Assembly: GCA_030617585.1 (NCBI GenBank)
Contig: JAUWVD010000046.1
Location: forward strand, 1-7,825
Source: Candidatus Methanophagales archaeon
Lineage (GTDB): Archaea > Halobacteriota > Syntropharchaeia > Alkanophagales > Methanospirareceae
DNA: 7,825 nt
Direction of reading: 5' to 3'
The notes below the pieces were generated by a model. The model did not search any database and was not told the DNA's origin. It saw only the letters and a program-made list of their open reading frames with translations. This document shows, piece after piece, positions 1 through 5,495 of the stretch. Numbering within the stretch: position 1 is the stretch's first letter; each line of letters starts with the position of its first letter. A program made the position numbers and the translations under genes.

Positions 1-666
1 CAAGTGGCGAGGGATAAGGCAGGGTTGATAAAGAGTGCAGGTAGCAAATATACACCTGCGGCAACGCTTACAGGTATAGCGGATGCTATTTTGGACTATG
101 ACCTGCGGAGTGTCGCTCTGGTAGGAACACCATGCGGGATGTCATCGTATGAAAAGATGTTCGTTGTAGGGAAGGATACACATAATGCGCATAACTTCTC
201 GTCCCATATAAAGTTGAGAATAGGTCTGTTTTGCATGGGCACTTATTCGTATGAGAAATTGATAAAAGAATACCTTGAACATGCACATGGGGTAAATATA
301 AACGAGGTAACGAAATTGCAGATTAGCGAGGATGTTCTACACCTGTATGCAGGAGATAAAGAGCTGTTAAGCGCGGGGATTAACGAGATAGTGGATTATA
401 AGCGAGATGGATGCACGGTATGTGAAGATTTTGCCGGGCTGTTTTCTGACATAAGCGTTGGAAATAACGGCACACCTGAAGGTAAGTCATCCGTTATAGT
501 TCGCACTGATTTCGGGAAGAAGGTATTTGAAGGCGCTTTGGAGCGCGGCTATATAGAAGCAAAACCAATAGACAAGTCTGGTGCGGATTTGATACACAGG
601 TTAATGAAAGAGAAGAAGGAAGCAGGGATTGCCGAGAAGGAGAGGAGGATGAAGAAGCAGAAGTAA
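1..666 (+). CDS. F420 hydrogenase/dehydrogenase beta subunit family protein (FrhB/FpoF-like), 5' end outside window
   Basis: This is the C-terminal part of an FrhB-type flavoprotein, the family that passes electrons between coenzyme F420 and Fe-S partners through FAD and 4Fe-4S clusters. Counting from the GTG at position 4, the visible landmarks are GSKYTP (13-18), the family core VALVGTPC (37-44), RIGLFCMGTYSYEKL-type sequence (72-86) and the block CTVCEDF...DISVGNNG (137-156). The Gly-rich and 'IVRTDFG' segment (165-171) follows, and then a charged Lys/Glu-rich tail. The codon before the GTG is CAA and stays in frame, so the true start and the N-terminal Cys-rich region probably lie left of the window. 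One oddity is that the usual GTPCQ reads GTPCG. The specific partner (hydrogenase, heterodisulfide reductase or Fqo/Fpo complex) cannot be told from here. It is read in the same direction as the small Cys protein 40 bp downstream. Confidence 0.88.
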   Translation, partial: QVARDKAGLIKSAGSKYTPAATLTGIADAILDYDLRSVALVGTPCGMSSYEKMFVVGKDTHNAHNFSSHIKLRIGLFCMGTYSYEKLIKEYLEHAHGVNINEVTKLQISEDVLHLYAGDKELLSAGINEIVDYKRDGCTVCEDFAGLFSDISVGNNGTPEGKSSVIVRTDFGKKVFEGALERGYIEAKPIDKSGADLIHRLMKEKKEAGIAEKERRMKKQK

Positions 667-690
667 ACCATTTTAGATGATATGAAAACA

Positions 691-698
691 GGGGGTGA
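691..698 (+). promoter_or_regulatory. Ribosome binding site for the small triple-CxxC protein
   Basis: GGGGGTGA ends eight bases before the ATG at 707. It contains the GGTGA core complementary to the archaeal 16S rRNA 3' end. It fixes the start of the short downstream gene and argues that this gene is really translated. Confidence 0.65.
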
Positions 699-706
699 AG
701 AAAAAG

Positions 707-874
707 ATGGGTGAATGTGAACTGTGCGGGAAAGAAGGAAGTAGAATGGAAGCAAATCACAAAGAGTTAGGACGCATTATGGTTTGTCAGGAGTGCTGGT
801 CAAAGCTGTATGATAAAAACAGTATGGCTGCGGACATCGGCAGTTCCGGCGGCAGTTGCGCCTTTTGCAAGTAG
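707..874 (+). CDS. Small protein with three CxxC pairs (zinc-ribbon-like), 55 aa
   Basis: This is an intact short gene with a strong GGTGA ribosome binding site and an ATG start. The product has three CxxC pairs: CELC (4-7), CQEC followed by Trp (27-31), and CAFC (51-54), the last right before the C-terminal Lys. The layout suggests one structural zinc site from the first two pairs. The third pair, set behind a flexible Gly/Ser linker (GSSGGS, 45-50), could bind a further metal or act as a redox dithiol. I do not recognise a named family. It is read with the F420 oxidoreductase gene 40 bp upstream and may be co-transcribed. The TAG stop is followed in the same frame by the permease fragment. 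A fusion by stop readthrough is possible in principle but not supported by any domain logic I know. Confidence 0.72.
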   Translation: MGECELCGKEGSRMEANHKELGRIMVCQECWSKLYDKNSMAADIGSSGGSCAFCK

Positions 875-1177
875 AGCAGGGAAAAGATACATCCGCTCTT
901 TCTTTCCTTTTTATTTAAAGCCATAGGGTGCGACATCCATAAAGCAATTGCAACTTCCTTATGTGTAACGATTTTTACATGTATTGGTGCTGCAGCAATA
1001 TTTTGGTCCCGGGGTGATATAATCTGGTTGCCAGCAATTTTTGCGCTCATTGGTTCAATGATAGGTGCAAAGCTTGGAAGTGCTGTCTCATTAAAAACAA
1101 AATCGATCTGGTTGGAAATAGGTCTTGGAATGTTAGTTGTGGCTCTTGCTCTTATTACAGTGTATAAGGCATTATAA
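875..1177 (+). pseudogene. C-terminal fragment of a TauE/SafE-type membrane permease
   Basis: Reading the same frame as the preceding small gene, the DNA encodes a piece of a TauE/SafE (sulfite/sulfonate exporter-like) permease. It opens with a hydrophobic stretch and 'GCDIHKAIATSL', the family's typical 'dIHkAiaTS' element. A transmembrane segment follows, then 'GDIIWLPAIFALIGSMIGA', 'KLGS', and a last hydrophobic helix ending in 'VYKAL' and TAA. About 95 codons remain, against roughly 240-270 in full proteins, and the N-terminal half is absent. No ATG, GTG or TTG with a ribosome binding site precedes the homologous part. I therefore call it a decayed remnant. The pyrimidine-rich run at its start (895-916) may also end transcription of the small gene upstream. 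Confidence 0.68.
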
Positions 1178-1321
1178 GTTACTCCTCAAAATGAACCAAA
1201 CGCAATTGAAATCATGAATGGAAAAGCAAGAATAGAATACAACAGGTGTTATGGAGATAGTGAGAGATGCCGAGCTTGTATAGGGATATGCCCGCAAGGT
1301 GCTATCTTTGTAATAGAATAG
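1178..1321 (+). pseudogene. 4Fe-4S ferredoxin-like fragment
   Basis: After the TAA of the permease fragment, the same frame stays open for 47 codons. It ends with a half ferredoxin: Cys-x6-Cys-x2-Cys-x3-Cys-Pro in 'CYGDSERCRACIGICPQGAI'. The 'ICPQGAI' end is classic for 4Fe-4S binding loops. The first spacing is four residues longer than the usual CxxCxxC. The only ATG in frame is at 1214, giving a 35-residue product, and no ribosome binding site precedes it. It could be a remnant of a larger ferredoxin or of a MinD-type ATPase with an inserted ferredoxin domain. It could also be a genuine mini-protein. I favour a remnant because only one cluster motif is left and the start is poor. Confidence 0.5.
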
Positions 1322-1339
1322 TAGGGTAGGGTAGGGTAG
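1319..1339 (+). repeat. TAGGG short tandem repeat before a start codon
   Basis: Three perfect TAGGG units (1322-1336) are preceded and followed by a partial TAG. The repeat lies between the stop of the ferredoxin fragment and the ATG at 1343. It occupies the place where a ribosome binding site should be, so its GGG runs may serve weakly in that role. Slippage could change its length. Confidence 0.8.
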
Positions 1340-1342
1340 AAA

Positions 1343-1588
1343 ATGGAAACAGAAAAGGAGAAGGAGAAACTAAGTTTATTGCTGGTGTACTGGATTGAGC
1401 ATAACAAAGAGCATGAAAAGGATTTCAAGCGCTGGGCTGAGAAAGCCAAGGGGTTTAGTGAAATTGGCACTGAGGTCTACGAAGCGATAATGGAAGCGGT
1501 CGAACACATGGAAGAAGTGAACGAATGCCTTTTTAATGCTTTTGGGGATATAGATAATAAAGATAAGAAGGATAAGAATACGAAATGA
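1343..1588 (+). CDS. Small acidic/basic helical protein with WIEHNKEH motif, coupled to CooC
   Basis: The 81-residue product is predicted to be largely helical and highly charged. After a Lys/Glu-rich start it carries 'LLLVYWIEHNKEHEKDF' (12-28) and 'RWAEKAKG' (30-37), followed by an acidic helix around 'AIMEAVEHMEEVNECL' (48-63) and a Lys/Asp-rich tail. The pattern Trp-Ile-Glu-His-Asn-x-Glu-His-x3-Phe followed by Trp-Ala-x-Lys-Ala recalls short uncharacterised proteins seen in anaerobes; I give that from memory. The two His and adjacent acids could bind a metal. No signal peptide or membrane segment is seen. Its TGA overlaps the ATG of the CooC gene by ATGA, so the two are translationally coupled, and an accessory role in nickel or cluster handling is a fair inference. 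The opposite-strand reading frames here are not credible genes. Confidence 0.75.
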   Translation: METEKEKEKLSLLLVYWIEHNKEHEKDFKRWAEKAKGFSEIGTEVYEAIMEAVEHMEEVNECLFNAFGDIDNKDKKDKNTK

Positions 1589-2343
1589 AAATCTTGACCT
1601 GTGGCAAAGGGGGCTGTGGAAAGAGTTCAGTAACAGCTCTGCTTGCAATAGAACTTGAAAAGAGAGGATACAAAGTTATCGTAGTGGATAATGACGAATC
1701 AAACTTTGGACTGCATATTCAGCTTGGAATGGAACTTCCAAAGGATTTCGCATTACACTTCGGCGGTAAGAGAATGGTTGCAGAAAAGCTGTTGAAGTCC
1801 ATGAAAGGAGAAGGTGAAAGATTCAGTGTTTTCAACGACGGGATAAGAGCGAGAGACATCCCGGAGGATTACATGAGCAAAAAGGGCGGGTTAAATCTGA
1901 TTGCGATAGGCAAGATTCGCGATTTCGGCGAAGGGTGTGCATGCCCATTTAATGCTTTATCCGCGGATTTCTTGCGCATGCTCGAGTTAAGTAAAAGGGA
2001 ATTTGCACTTGTTGATACCGATGCAGGAGTTGAGCACTTTGGGAGAGGTGTAGAAGCTGGTTGTGACCTCATCCTAATGGTCATTGACCCATCTCAGGAA
2101 TCAATCCGGCTTGCCGAGAAGGTGAATAAAATCAGCGAGGGCGCGGGTAAGCCGTTATATTATGTTTTGAACAAGACAGATGATGAAACGGCGAGGTTTC
2201 TTCTCGATTCGGTTGATCAAAGTAAGGTTGTATCCGTCATACCGGAAGATAAAAGGGTATTTAGAAATGGTTTAGTTGGTGACGCGCTCAATTTTGAATT
2301 GAAAGGGATATTAGAGCTTGCTGATTTCTTGGAAAGATTGTAA
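1585..2343 (+). CDS. cooC: CooC-type carbon monoxide dehydrogenase nickel-insertion ATPase
   Basis: A 252-residue P-loop ATPase of the SIMIBI/MinD class. CooC proteins are cytoplasmic dimers that use ATP to help nickel enter the C-cluster of CO dehydrogenase. Visible signatures are the deviant Walker A loop GKGGCGKSS (7-15) with the signature lysine, the switch I region VDNDESN (34-40), and LVDTDAG as Walker B/switch II (142-148). LNKTDD (195-200) is the nucleotide-base motif and VIPEDKRVF (218-226) is a conserved C-terminal block. Cys118-Ala-Cys120 within 'EGCACPFNAL' matches the CxC motif that CooC uses to bind metal at the dimer interface. The length is normal. The start overlaps the preceding stop by ATGA. 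No CODH gene is in the window, so its client lies elsewhere. A related MinD-family ATPase serving another metalloenzyme cannot be excluded, but the CxC motif favours CooC. Confidence 0.85.
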   Translation: MKILTCGKGGCGKSSVTALLAIELEKRGYKVIVVDNDESNFGLHIQLGMELPKDFALHFGGKRMVAEKLLKSMKGEGERFSVFNDGIRARDIPEDYMSKKGGLNLIAIGKIRDFGEGCACPFNALSADFLRMLELSKREFALVDTDAGVEHFGRGVEAGCDLILMVIDPSQESIRLAEKVNKISEGAGKPLYYVLNKTDDETARFLLDSVDQSKVVSVIPEDKRVFRNGLVGDALNFELKGILELADFLERL

Positions 2344-2345
2344 GT

Positions 2346-2375
2346 GCCTTTTTTATCTCATCTTTCCTCTCCCAA
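2346..2375 (+). terminator. Probable U-rich terminator after cooC
   Basis: A T6 run (2349-2354) and further T/C-rich sequence follow two bases after the cooC stop. Archaeal transcription commonly ends at such U-rich tracts. No strong hairpin is seen. The next features run convergently. Confidence 0.4.
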
Positions 2376-2706
2376 GAGAAGCAAATTCCGAAGTATTTTC
2401 TCTCGACTGAACCCATTATTGCATTTGTGTTTGGAGAGGCAAACAAACCGAGACCAACGCCGAGAAGCATGCTGGTTGTGCGATGAGGATTAAGCCTGCT
2501 TCTTGCGGCGTTAACGACTTTACATATTGCAAATAAAAACTCAGGATGAAGACAACTGCAAAGGTTGCACTGTAATTAAGCAGGGCTGCCAGACTAGATA
2601 GAGAGAAAGTGGAATTCTTCCTCAACAAATTTATTTCAAACACTGGATGCTCAACCTTGCTTTCATACATTACAAAAGCGATCAAGAGAACAAAACCTGC
2701 AAAAAT
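2372..2706 (-). pseudogene. Broken MFS drug-transporter-like gene (EmrB/DHA2 type)
   Basis: The minus strand carries two pieces of one MFS permease in different frames. The first (about 2706 to 2472) reads 'YESKVEHPVFEINLL', then 'NSTFSLSSLAALLNYSATF', 'FYLQYV' and 'LTPQEAGLILIAQP'. That is the middle of a 14-helix DHA2/EmrB-type transporter. At about 2466-2475 the homology jumps, with a frame change, to 'LLGVGLGLFASPNTNAIMG' (from 2470), which belongs further toward the C-terminus. Roughly 50 residues that normally separate these parts are missing. The second piece fades after 'ERKYFGI', near 2375, where the sequence meets the end of cooC. An in-frame TAA at 2707-2709 closes the first piece upstream. 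The N-terminal half and C-terminus are gone, so the gene is dead. It may have been downstream of the DUF59 gene. Confidence 0.75.
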
Positions 2707-2791
2707 TTAGATGTCCCCCCTCGCCATCTTCACCATTTCCTTTGGGATGCCATTAAGGATATAAGTGATTCTGTAAACATCAAGATAGTAG
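2707..2791 (-). other. Gap between DUF59 gene and MFS remnant
   Basis: No intact gene is seen here. On the minus strand an open stretch without a start reads to a TAA at 2707. A 16-codon ATG frame also begins 17 bases after a GGAGGT sequence at the end of the DUF59 gene. It could be the eroded start of whatever gene used to follow. Confidence 0.4.
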
Positions 2792-3103
2792 TTACGTACC
2801 TCCTTTCCAGCTTTCCTGCTCCATGGCTAAAAAGGCCTGCAGTTCTTCCTGATTCATTATCGTTACATCCACCTCGACCTCCACATCCAGCTTCTTTATT
2901 TGCTCAACCACACTATTTACGAGATAATCCCTGACCTGTGTGGGAATACCGGGAAAGGGAAGCGCCATAGTAACCAAGACCTTGTTCCCCTTGACTGTTA
3001 TTCCCTTGACTACCCCTAAGTCAACTAAGGTGCGGTCAATTGCAGGATGCTTTATTTCTGCTACAACCTGGCGAATATCTTCTTCTGATTTTTCTTTAGC
3101 CAT
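2792..3103 (-). CDS. DUF59/MIP18-type Fe-S cluster assembly domain protein
   Basis: A 103-residue single-domain protein of the DUF59 (MIP18, FSCA) family. Such domains help assemble or deliver iron-sulfur clusters, alone or fused to Mrp/ApbC ATPases. The family pattern is clear: helix 'EEDIRQVVAEIKHPAIDRTL' (7-26), 'VDLGVVKGITVKGNKV' (27-42) as the first strands, and 'LVTMALPFPGIP' (43-54). After these come an amphipathic helix around 'VRDYLVNSVVEQIKKL' (57-72) and 'VEVEVDVTIMN' (74-84). It lacks the Cys that many members carry near the 'P.CP' loop, where this protein has PFPGIP. In this it resembles the Mrp N-terminal domain more than SufT. The start lies three bases after the DUF1684 stop, and the ribosome binding site GGAGG sits inside the end of that gene, so the two form an operon. 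The last codons contain GGAGGT, which points to a former third gene. Confidence 0.82.
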   Translation of the reverse strand: MAKEKSEEDIRQVVAEIKHPAIDRTLVDLGVVKGITVKGNKVLVTMALPFPGIPTQVRDYLVNSVVEQIKKLDVEVEVDVTIMNQEELQAFLAMEQESWKGGT

Positions 3104-3106
3104 TAC

Positions 3107-3664
3107 TCATTCCTCCTCTCTCTTTAATTTCTTCTCTCCAGCAAGTACAGGTATTTTAAGCCAGTTCTCTGGTGGCACAAAAGGGCATACATAGTTCTTA
3201 CTATATGCGCACCATGGATTATAGGCGTTATTAAAATCAAATCTCCATCTTCCTTCCGGTGTGCAGTCTCTCTCATGCTCAAGGTCAATATACCGTCCCG
3301 CCCCGTATGTCGCCTTACCACTGGTTGCGTCCTTGAACGGTATAAACAGCAGTTCCGCGCTAGGGTCGCTCTTATACGCTTGAAGCGTACACTCGTCATC
3401 ACCAACTTTGAATTGAAATTCACCCCAGCGCAGGAAGTCCCGTATATTGCCACCTGTGTCTTCAATTTGTAACAACTTTTTATCGCTGTGCTCATAAAGT
3501 TCGAGCTCGAACTGGTAATCCGCGTTAGGGGGATAATATACAAGACCCCTGAACTTCGCTCGCTCTTCCGCCGGTATCGGCGATTGCCCGTGCACCGCAA
3601 AGAATTTGTCCTTCTCTTTCCGCTCGCGCTCAAGCCTTTCCGTCCAATCCGAATTTTTAGCCAT
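3107..3664 (-). CDS. DUF1684 family protein
   Basis: A 185-residue cytoplasmic protein of the DUF1684 family, whose biochemical role is not established. The whole family pattern is present: 'RKEKDKFFAVHGQSPIP' near the N-terminus, 'FRGLVYYPPNADYQ', and a beta-rich middle with 'GEFQFKVGDDECTLQAY'. The block 'LFIPFKDATSGKATYGAGRY' is followed by 'DFNNAYNPWCAYSKNYVCPF' and the 'PPENWLKIPVLAGEKK' end. The conserved Asn-Ala-Tyr-Asn-Pro and the two Cys look like a binding or active site, but none is proven. I chose the ATG at 3664 rather than the in-frame GTG at 3676, because GAGGTGA sits eight bases before the ATG and overlaps the GTG. It is the first gene of a two-gene operon with the DUF59 protein. 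The large alternative frame inside it (3124-3633) is a shadow. Confidence 0.85.
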   Translation of the reverse strand: MAKNSDWTERLERERKEKDKFFAVHGQSPIPAEERAKFRGLVYYPPNADYQFELELYEHSDKKLLQIEDTGGNIRDFLRWGEFQFKVGDDECTLQAYKSDPSAELLFIPFKDATSGKATYGAGRYIDLEHERDCTPEGRWRFDFNNAYNPWCAYSKNYVCPFVPPENWLKIPVLAGEKKLKREEE

Positions 3665-3672
3665 GTCTTCTT

Positions 3673-3679
3673 TCACCTC
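3673..3679 (-). promoter_or_regulatory. Ribosome binding site that sets the DUF1684 start
   Basis: Read on the minus strand, GAGGTGA lies eight bases before the ATG at 3664. It overlaps the upstream in-frame GTG, which is therefore unlikely to be the start. Confidence 0.7.
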
Positions 3680-3683
3680 ACAC

Positions 3684-3707
3684 TTTTTCTTTTTACAAAA
3701 AAGAAAA
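3684..3707. repeat. Short perfect inverted repeat upstream of DUF1684 gene
   Basis: TTTTCTTTTT and its complement are separated by three bases, giving a ten-base-pair A/T hairpin. It lies in the leader just upstream of the DUF1684 ribosome binding site. It could affect translation or act as a weak U-rich terminator on either strand; nothing shows which. Confidence 0.5.
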
Positions 3708-3775
3708 CCTGTGCTAAAAGAAAAAACTTCCTGTTTGGACTTTTGGATGGTGATAAGATCATAGGAGAGATAAAA

Positions 3776-3808
3776 ATAAAAAGGGGATAAAAAAATATAA
3801 ACACCCCT
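3776..3808 (-). terminator. Second copy of the mtrH-type terminator
   Basis: On the minus strand AGGGG and CCCCT pair around a 17-base A/T-rich loop and are followed by a U-rich run. The flanking ATAAAAAGGGGAT is identical over 13 bases to the terminator after mtrH. The stem overlaps a TAG codon in exactly the same way. It now lies behind the vWA gene and probably ends that operon. Confidence 0.65.
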
Positions 3809-3866
3809 ATGTCGACATCGTCAGATATGGATGCGGCTCCTGGACTCCGTACACTCTGCAGTTAAC
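3807..3866 (-). pseudogene. Remnant of an mtrH 3' end
   Basis: The last codons before the TAG at 3807-3809 read 'VQEPHPYLTMST', matching the mtrH C-terminus 'SLEPHPILKMTA' in this window. The intact mtrH at 7165 has its stop codon in the same place relative to the terminator hairpin. In DNA the two stretches agree at about three quarters of positions across roughly 47 bases (7160-7206 against 3802-3847), with several silent changes (Glu GAA/GAG, Pro CCA/CCG). Similarity fades toward 3866, and an in-frame TGA (3873-3875) lies just upstream. This is a diverged stub of a second mtrH copy, or of the mtrH 3' end alone. Confidence 0.68.
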
Positions 3867-3881
3867 CCGTCAAGTCACTTC

Positions 3882-5495
3882 TCACGTCGTAAACCGCTTA
3901 TATATCCTCGTTATCTTATCAGGCAGTTTCAGAACATCATCTATCACAACCCATCTGCTATTGGCATACATTCGTGGCAAATACTCCGCTGCCTCACGAT
4001 CAACAGTAATACAAAACGACTTGACACCATATCCTTGCGCCTCTTTCAATGCCATTCGCGTATCTTCGATCGCGTAATTGCCATAATAATCCCGGTCTAA
4101 TGGCTTACCGTCACTCAACAGAATAAGCATCCTTGTCCTCTCCTCCCTCCTTCTTAATTTCGTTGTGGTATGTCTGATAGCAGGCGCAATTCTAGTAGAC
4201 TGTTTATTTGTCATTGTAGATATTTTGCTCTGCACTCGCTGGTCATAAGGGTCCTCAAAATCTTTGATTAAAAAAAACACTACGTTATCTCGCCCATACC
4301 CTGAGAACCCGTAAATAGCAAAAGCATCGCCTAATTCCTTCAATGCTTCTGACATTAAAACCAATGCTTCCTTTTCACACAAAATTGTTGACCCTACCGT
4401 ACTGCCACTCATGTCAACGAGAAATGCAACTGCGATATCTCGTGTTCGTTTTTCGGTTCGTACATAGTTCCTTTCGGACGGTGAGAGCCTCAGTCGCTTA
4501 TCAATAAAATATTGAACCGTTGCATCCAGGTCAATATCATCGCCATCAAATTGCCCCCGTAATTTCACTACGCCCTCTGGTCGGAGCATCTGGAATTCTC
4601 GCCTGATTATCTTTATCTGTCCCGCATACTTCTGGATTGTGTCAAGATAAAATTCCGCTGTCCCACCCTCCAAAATCCGCTCTCTTATCCGCGACCAATT
4701 TAACCGATAATCGTTGATGTCGCTACCCCATTCCGGATATAAATATGTGTCCCGTTCGCTTTGAAGTCCGTTTTCAGCCGTAATTGATGTTTCCAGCTCG
4801 CTTAAATACGCCTGCACTTTGTTCGGCTCAAGCGCATCAATTCGTGACTCAACCGCCTTGGGTTTGATTCCTTTCTCTTTGTACAACGATCTTAATAGTT
4901 CGCTTATTGCATCGTCAGATGGCACGCTAAAGTCATTACCATTTTTATCCGCGTCCGGATGGCTTTTGTCTACTTCGCTATTTAGTTTCTCACTAATTTT
5001 TCGCGCTGTTCTACCGAAATTACCTATATTTTGGTTCACTTGTGATTGATCTAAAGGGGCAGAAAAAGGACTCATTTTGTGATAGGGGCCTTGAAAATGG
5101 TCATCTATCAGGATATATAATTCAGCCGCTGCCCGTGCTGTTTTGTGTACATCTGCATGAAGAGCAGATAATGGTTGGCATATTGATAAAGCTAGATCAA
5201 GAGTTGACTGTAAATTCTCTGGGACCTGCTCTTTTGTCGTTCCGGCAATTAACTGTTGTGCTATAAGCTCTACCGCTCTCTGTTTATCATTAGCTAATTC
5301 GTCAAGAGGAGGTCTTTTAGATACCGTATGAACGTTCATTTCCGATATTTGTACGCCAAGAACGGGATATTCAGCCTTTAACCGAGAATTGATTCTGTAA
5401 TCTTCAAGTAGTGTTATAAGGTCCTCCGCTAATGCCGGTTCGGGAAAGAGAGCATAGAAATTTTCTATGTCGCCATCACTACTTCCATTCTTCAT
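3882..5495 (-). CDS. NorD/CbbO-type von Willebrand factor A protein (C-terminal part of a split NorD/CbbO)
   Basis: A 537-residue cytoplasmic protein of the NorD/CbbO class. With MoxR-type ATPases these proteins remodel or activate metalloenzymes such as nitric oxide reductase and Rubisco. Numbering from the ATG at 5495, the N-terminal 'LFPEPALAEDL' and 'LLEDYRIN' segments match the family's 'FP.P.la' and 'EDyRid' blocks. A variable linker follows, then 'YPEWGSDINDY' (253-263), 'GQFDGDDIDLDATVQ' (314-328), and a C-terminal vWA domain. The vWA domain has a full MIDAS: DMSGS (361-365), Thr434 in 'STRIAPAIRH', and Asp462 in 'LLSDGKPLD'. 'GNYAIEDTRMAL' and 'FCITVDREAAEYLP' close the domain. The ATG is chosen over a GTG six bases upstream because GGTGAG lies five bases before it and ATGA overlaps the preceding stop. 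It lacks the family's N-terminal domain, which the preceding gene supplies. Confidence 0.85.
   Translation of the reverse strand: MKNGSSDGDIENFYALFPEPALAEDLITLLEDYRINSRLKAEYPVLGVQISEMNVHTVSKRPPLDELANDKQRAVELIAQQLIAGTTKEQVPENLQSTLDLALSICQPLSALHADVHKTARAAAELYILIDDHFQGPYHKMSPFSAPLDQSQVNQNIGNFGRTARKISEKLNSEVDKSHPDADKNGNDFSVPSDDAISELLRSLYKEKGIKPKAVESRIDALEPNKVQAYLSELETSITAENGLQSERDTYLYPEWGSDINDYRLNWSRIRERILEGGTAEFYLDTIQKYAGQIKIIRREFQMLRPEGVVKLRGQFDGDDIDLDATVQYFIDKRLRLSPSERNYVRTEKRTRDIAVAFLVDMSGSTVGSTILCEKEALVLMSEALKELGDAFAIYGFSGYGRDNVVFFLIKDFEDPYDQRVQSKISTMTNKQSTRIAPAIRHTTTKLRRREERTRMLILLSDGKPLDRDYYGNYAIEDTRMALKEAQGYGVKSFCITVDREAAEYLPRMYANSRWVVIDDVLKLPDKITRIYKRFTT

Noticed and set aside
787..1050. 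An 87-codon minus-strand frame across the small Cys gene and the permease fragment
   Set aside because: It lies opposite sequence with clear plus-strand coding similarity and resembles no family.
1322..1339. A G-quadruplex or telomere-like element
   Set aside because: There are only three GGG runs and a single G in the fourth place, and the context is an ordinary intergenic gap.
1376..1648. A 90-codon minus-strand frame opposite the helical protein gene
   Set aside because: It is an antisense shadow of the Lys/Glu-rich coding sequence, and no start signal precedes it.
3124..3633. A 169-codon minus-strand frame inside the DUF1684 gene
   Set aside because: It is a shadow in another frame. 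It has no recognisable family, a biased Arg/Ser/Thr make-up and no ribosome binding site, while the DUF1684 frame matches its family from end to end.
3831..4100. An 89-codon plus-strand frame over the vWA gene end and the mtrH stub
   Set aside because: It is antisense to the conserved C-terminus of the vWA domain, with no ribosome binding site or similarity.
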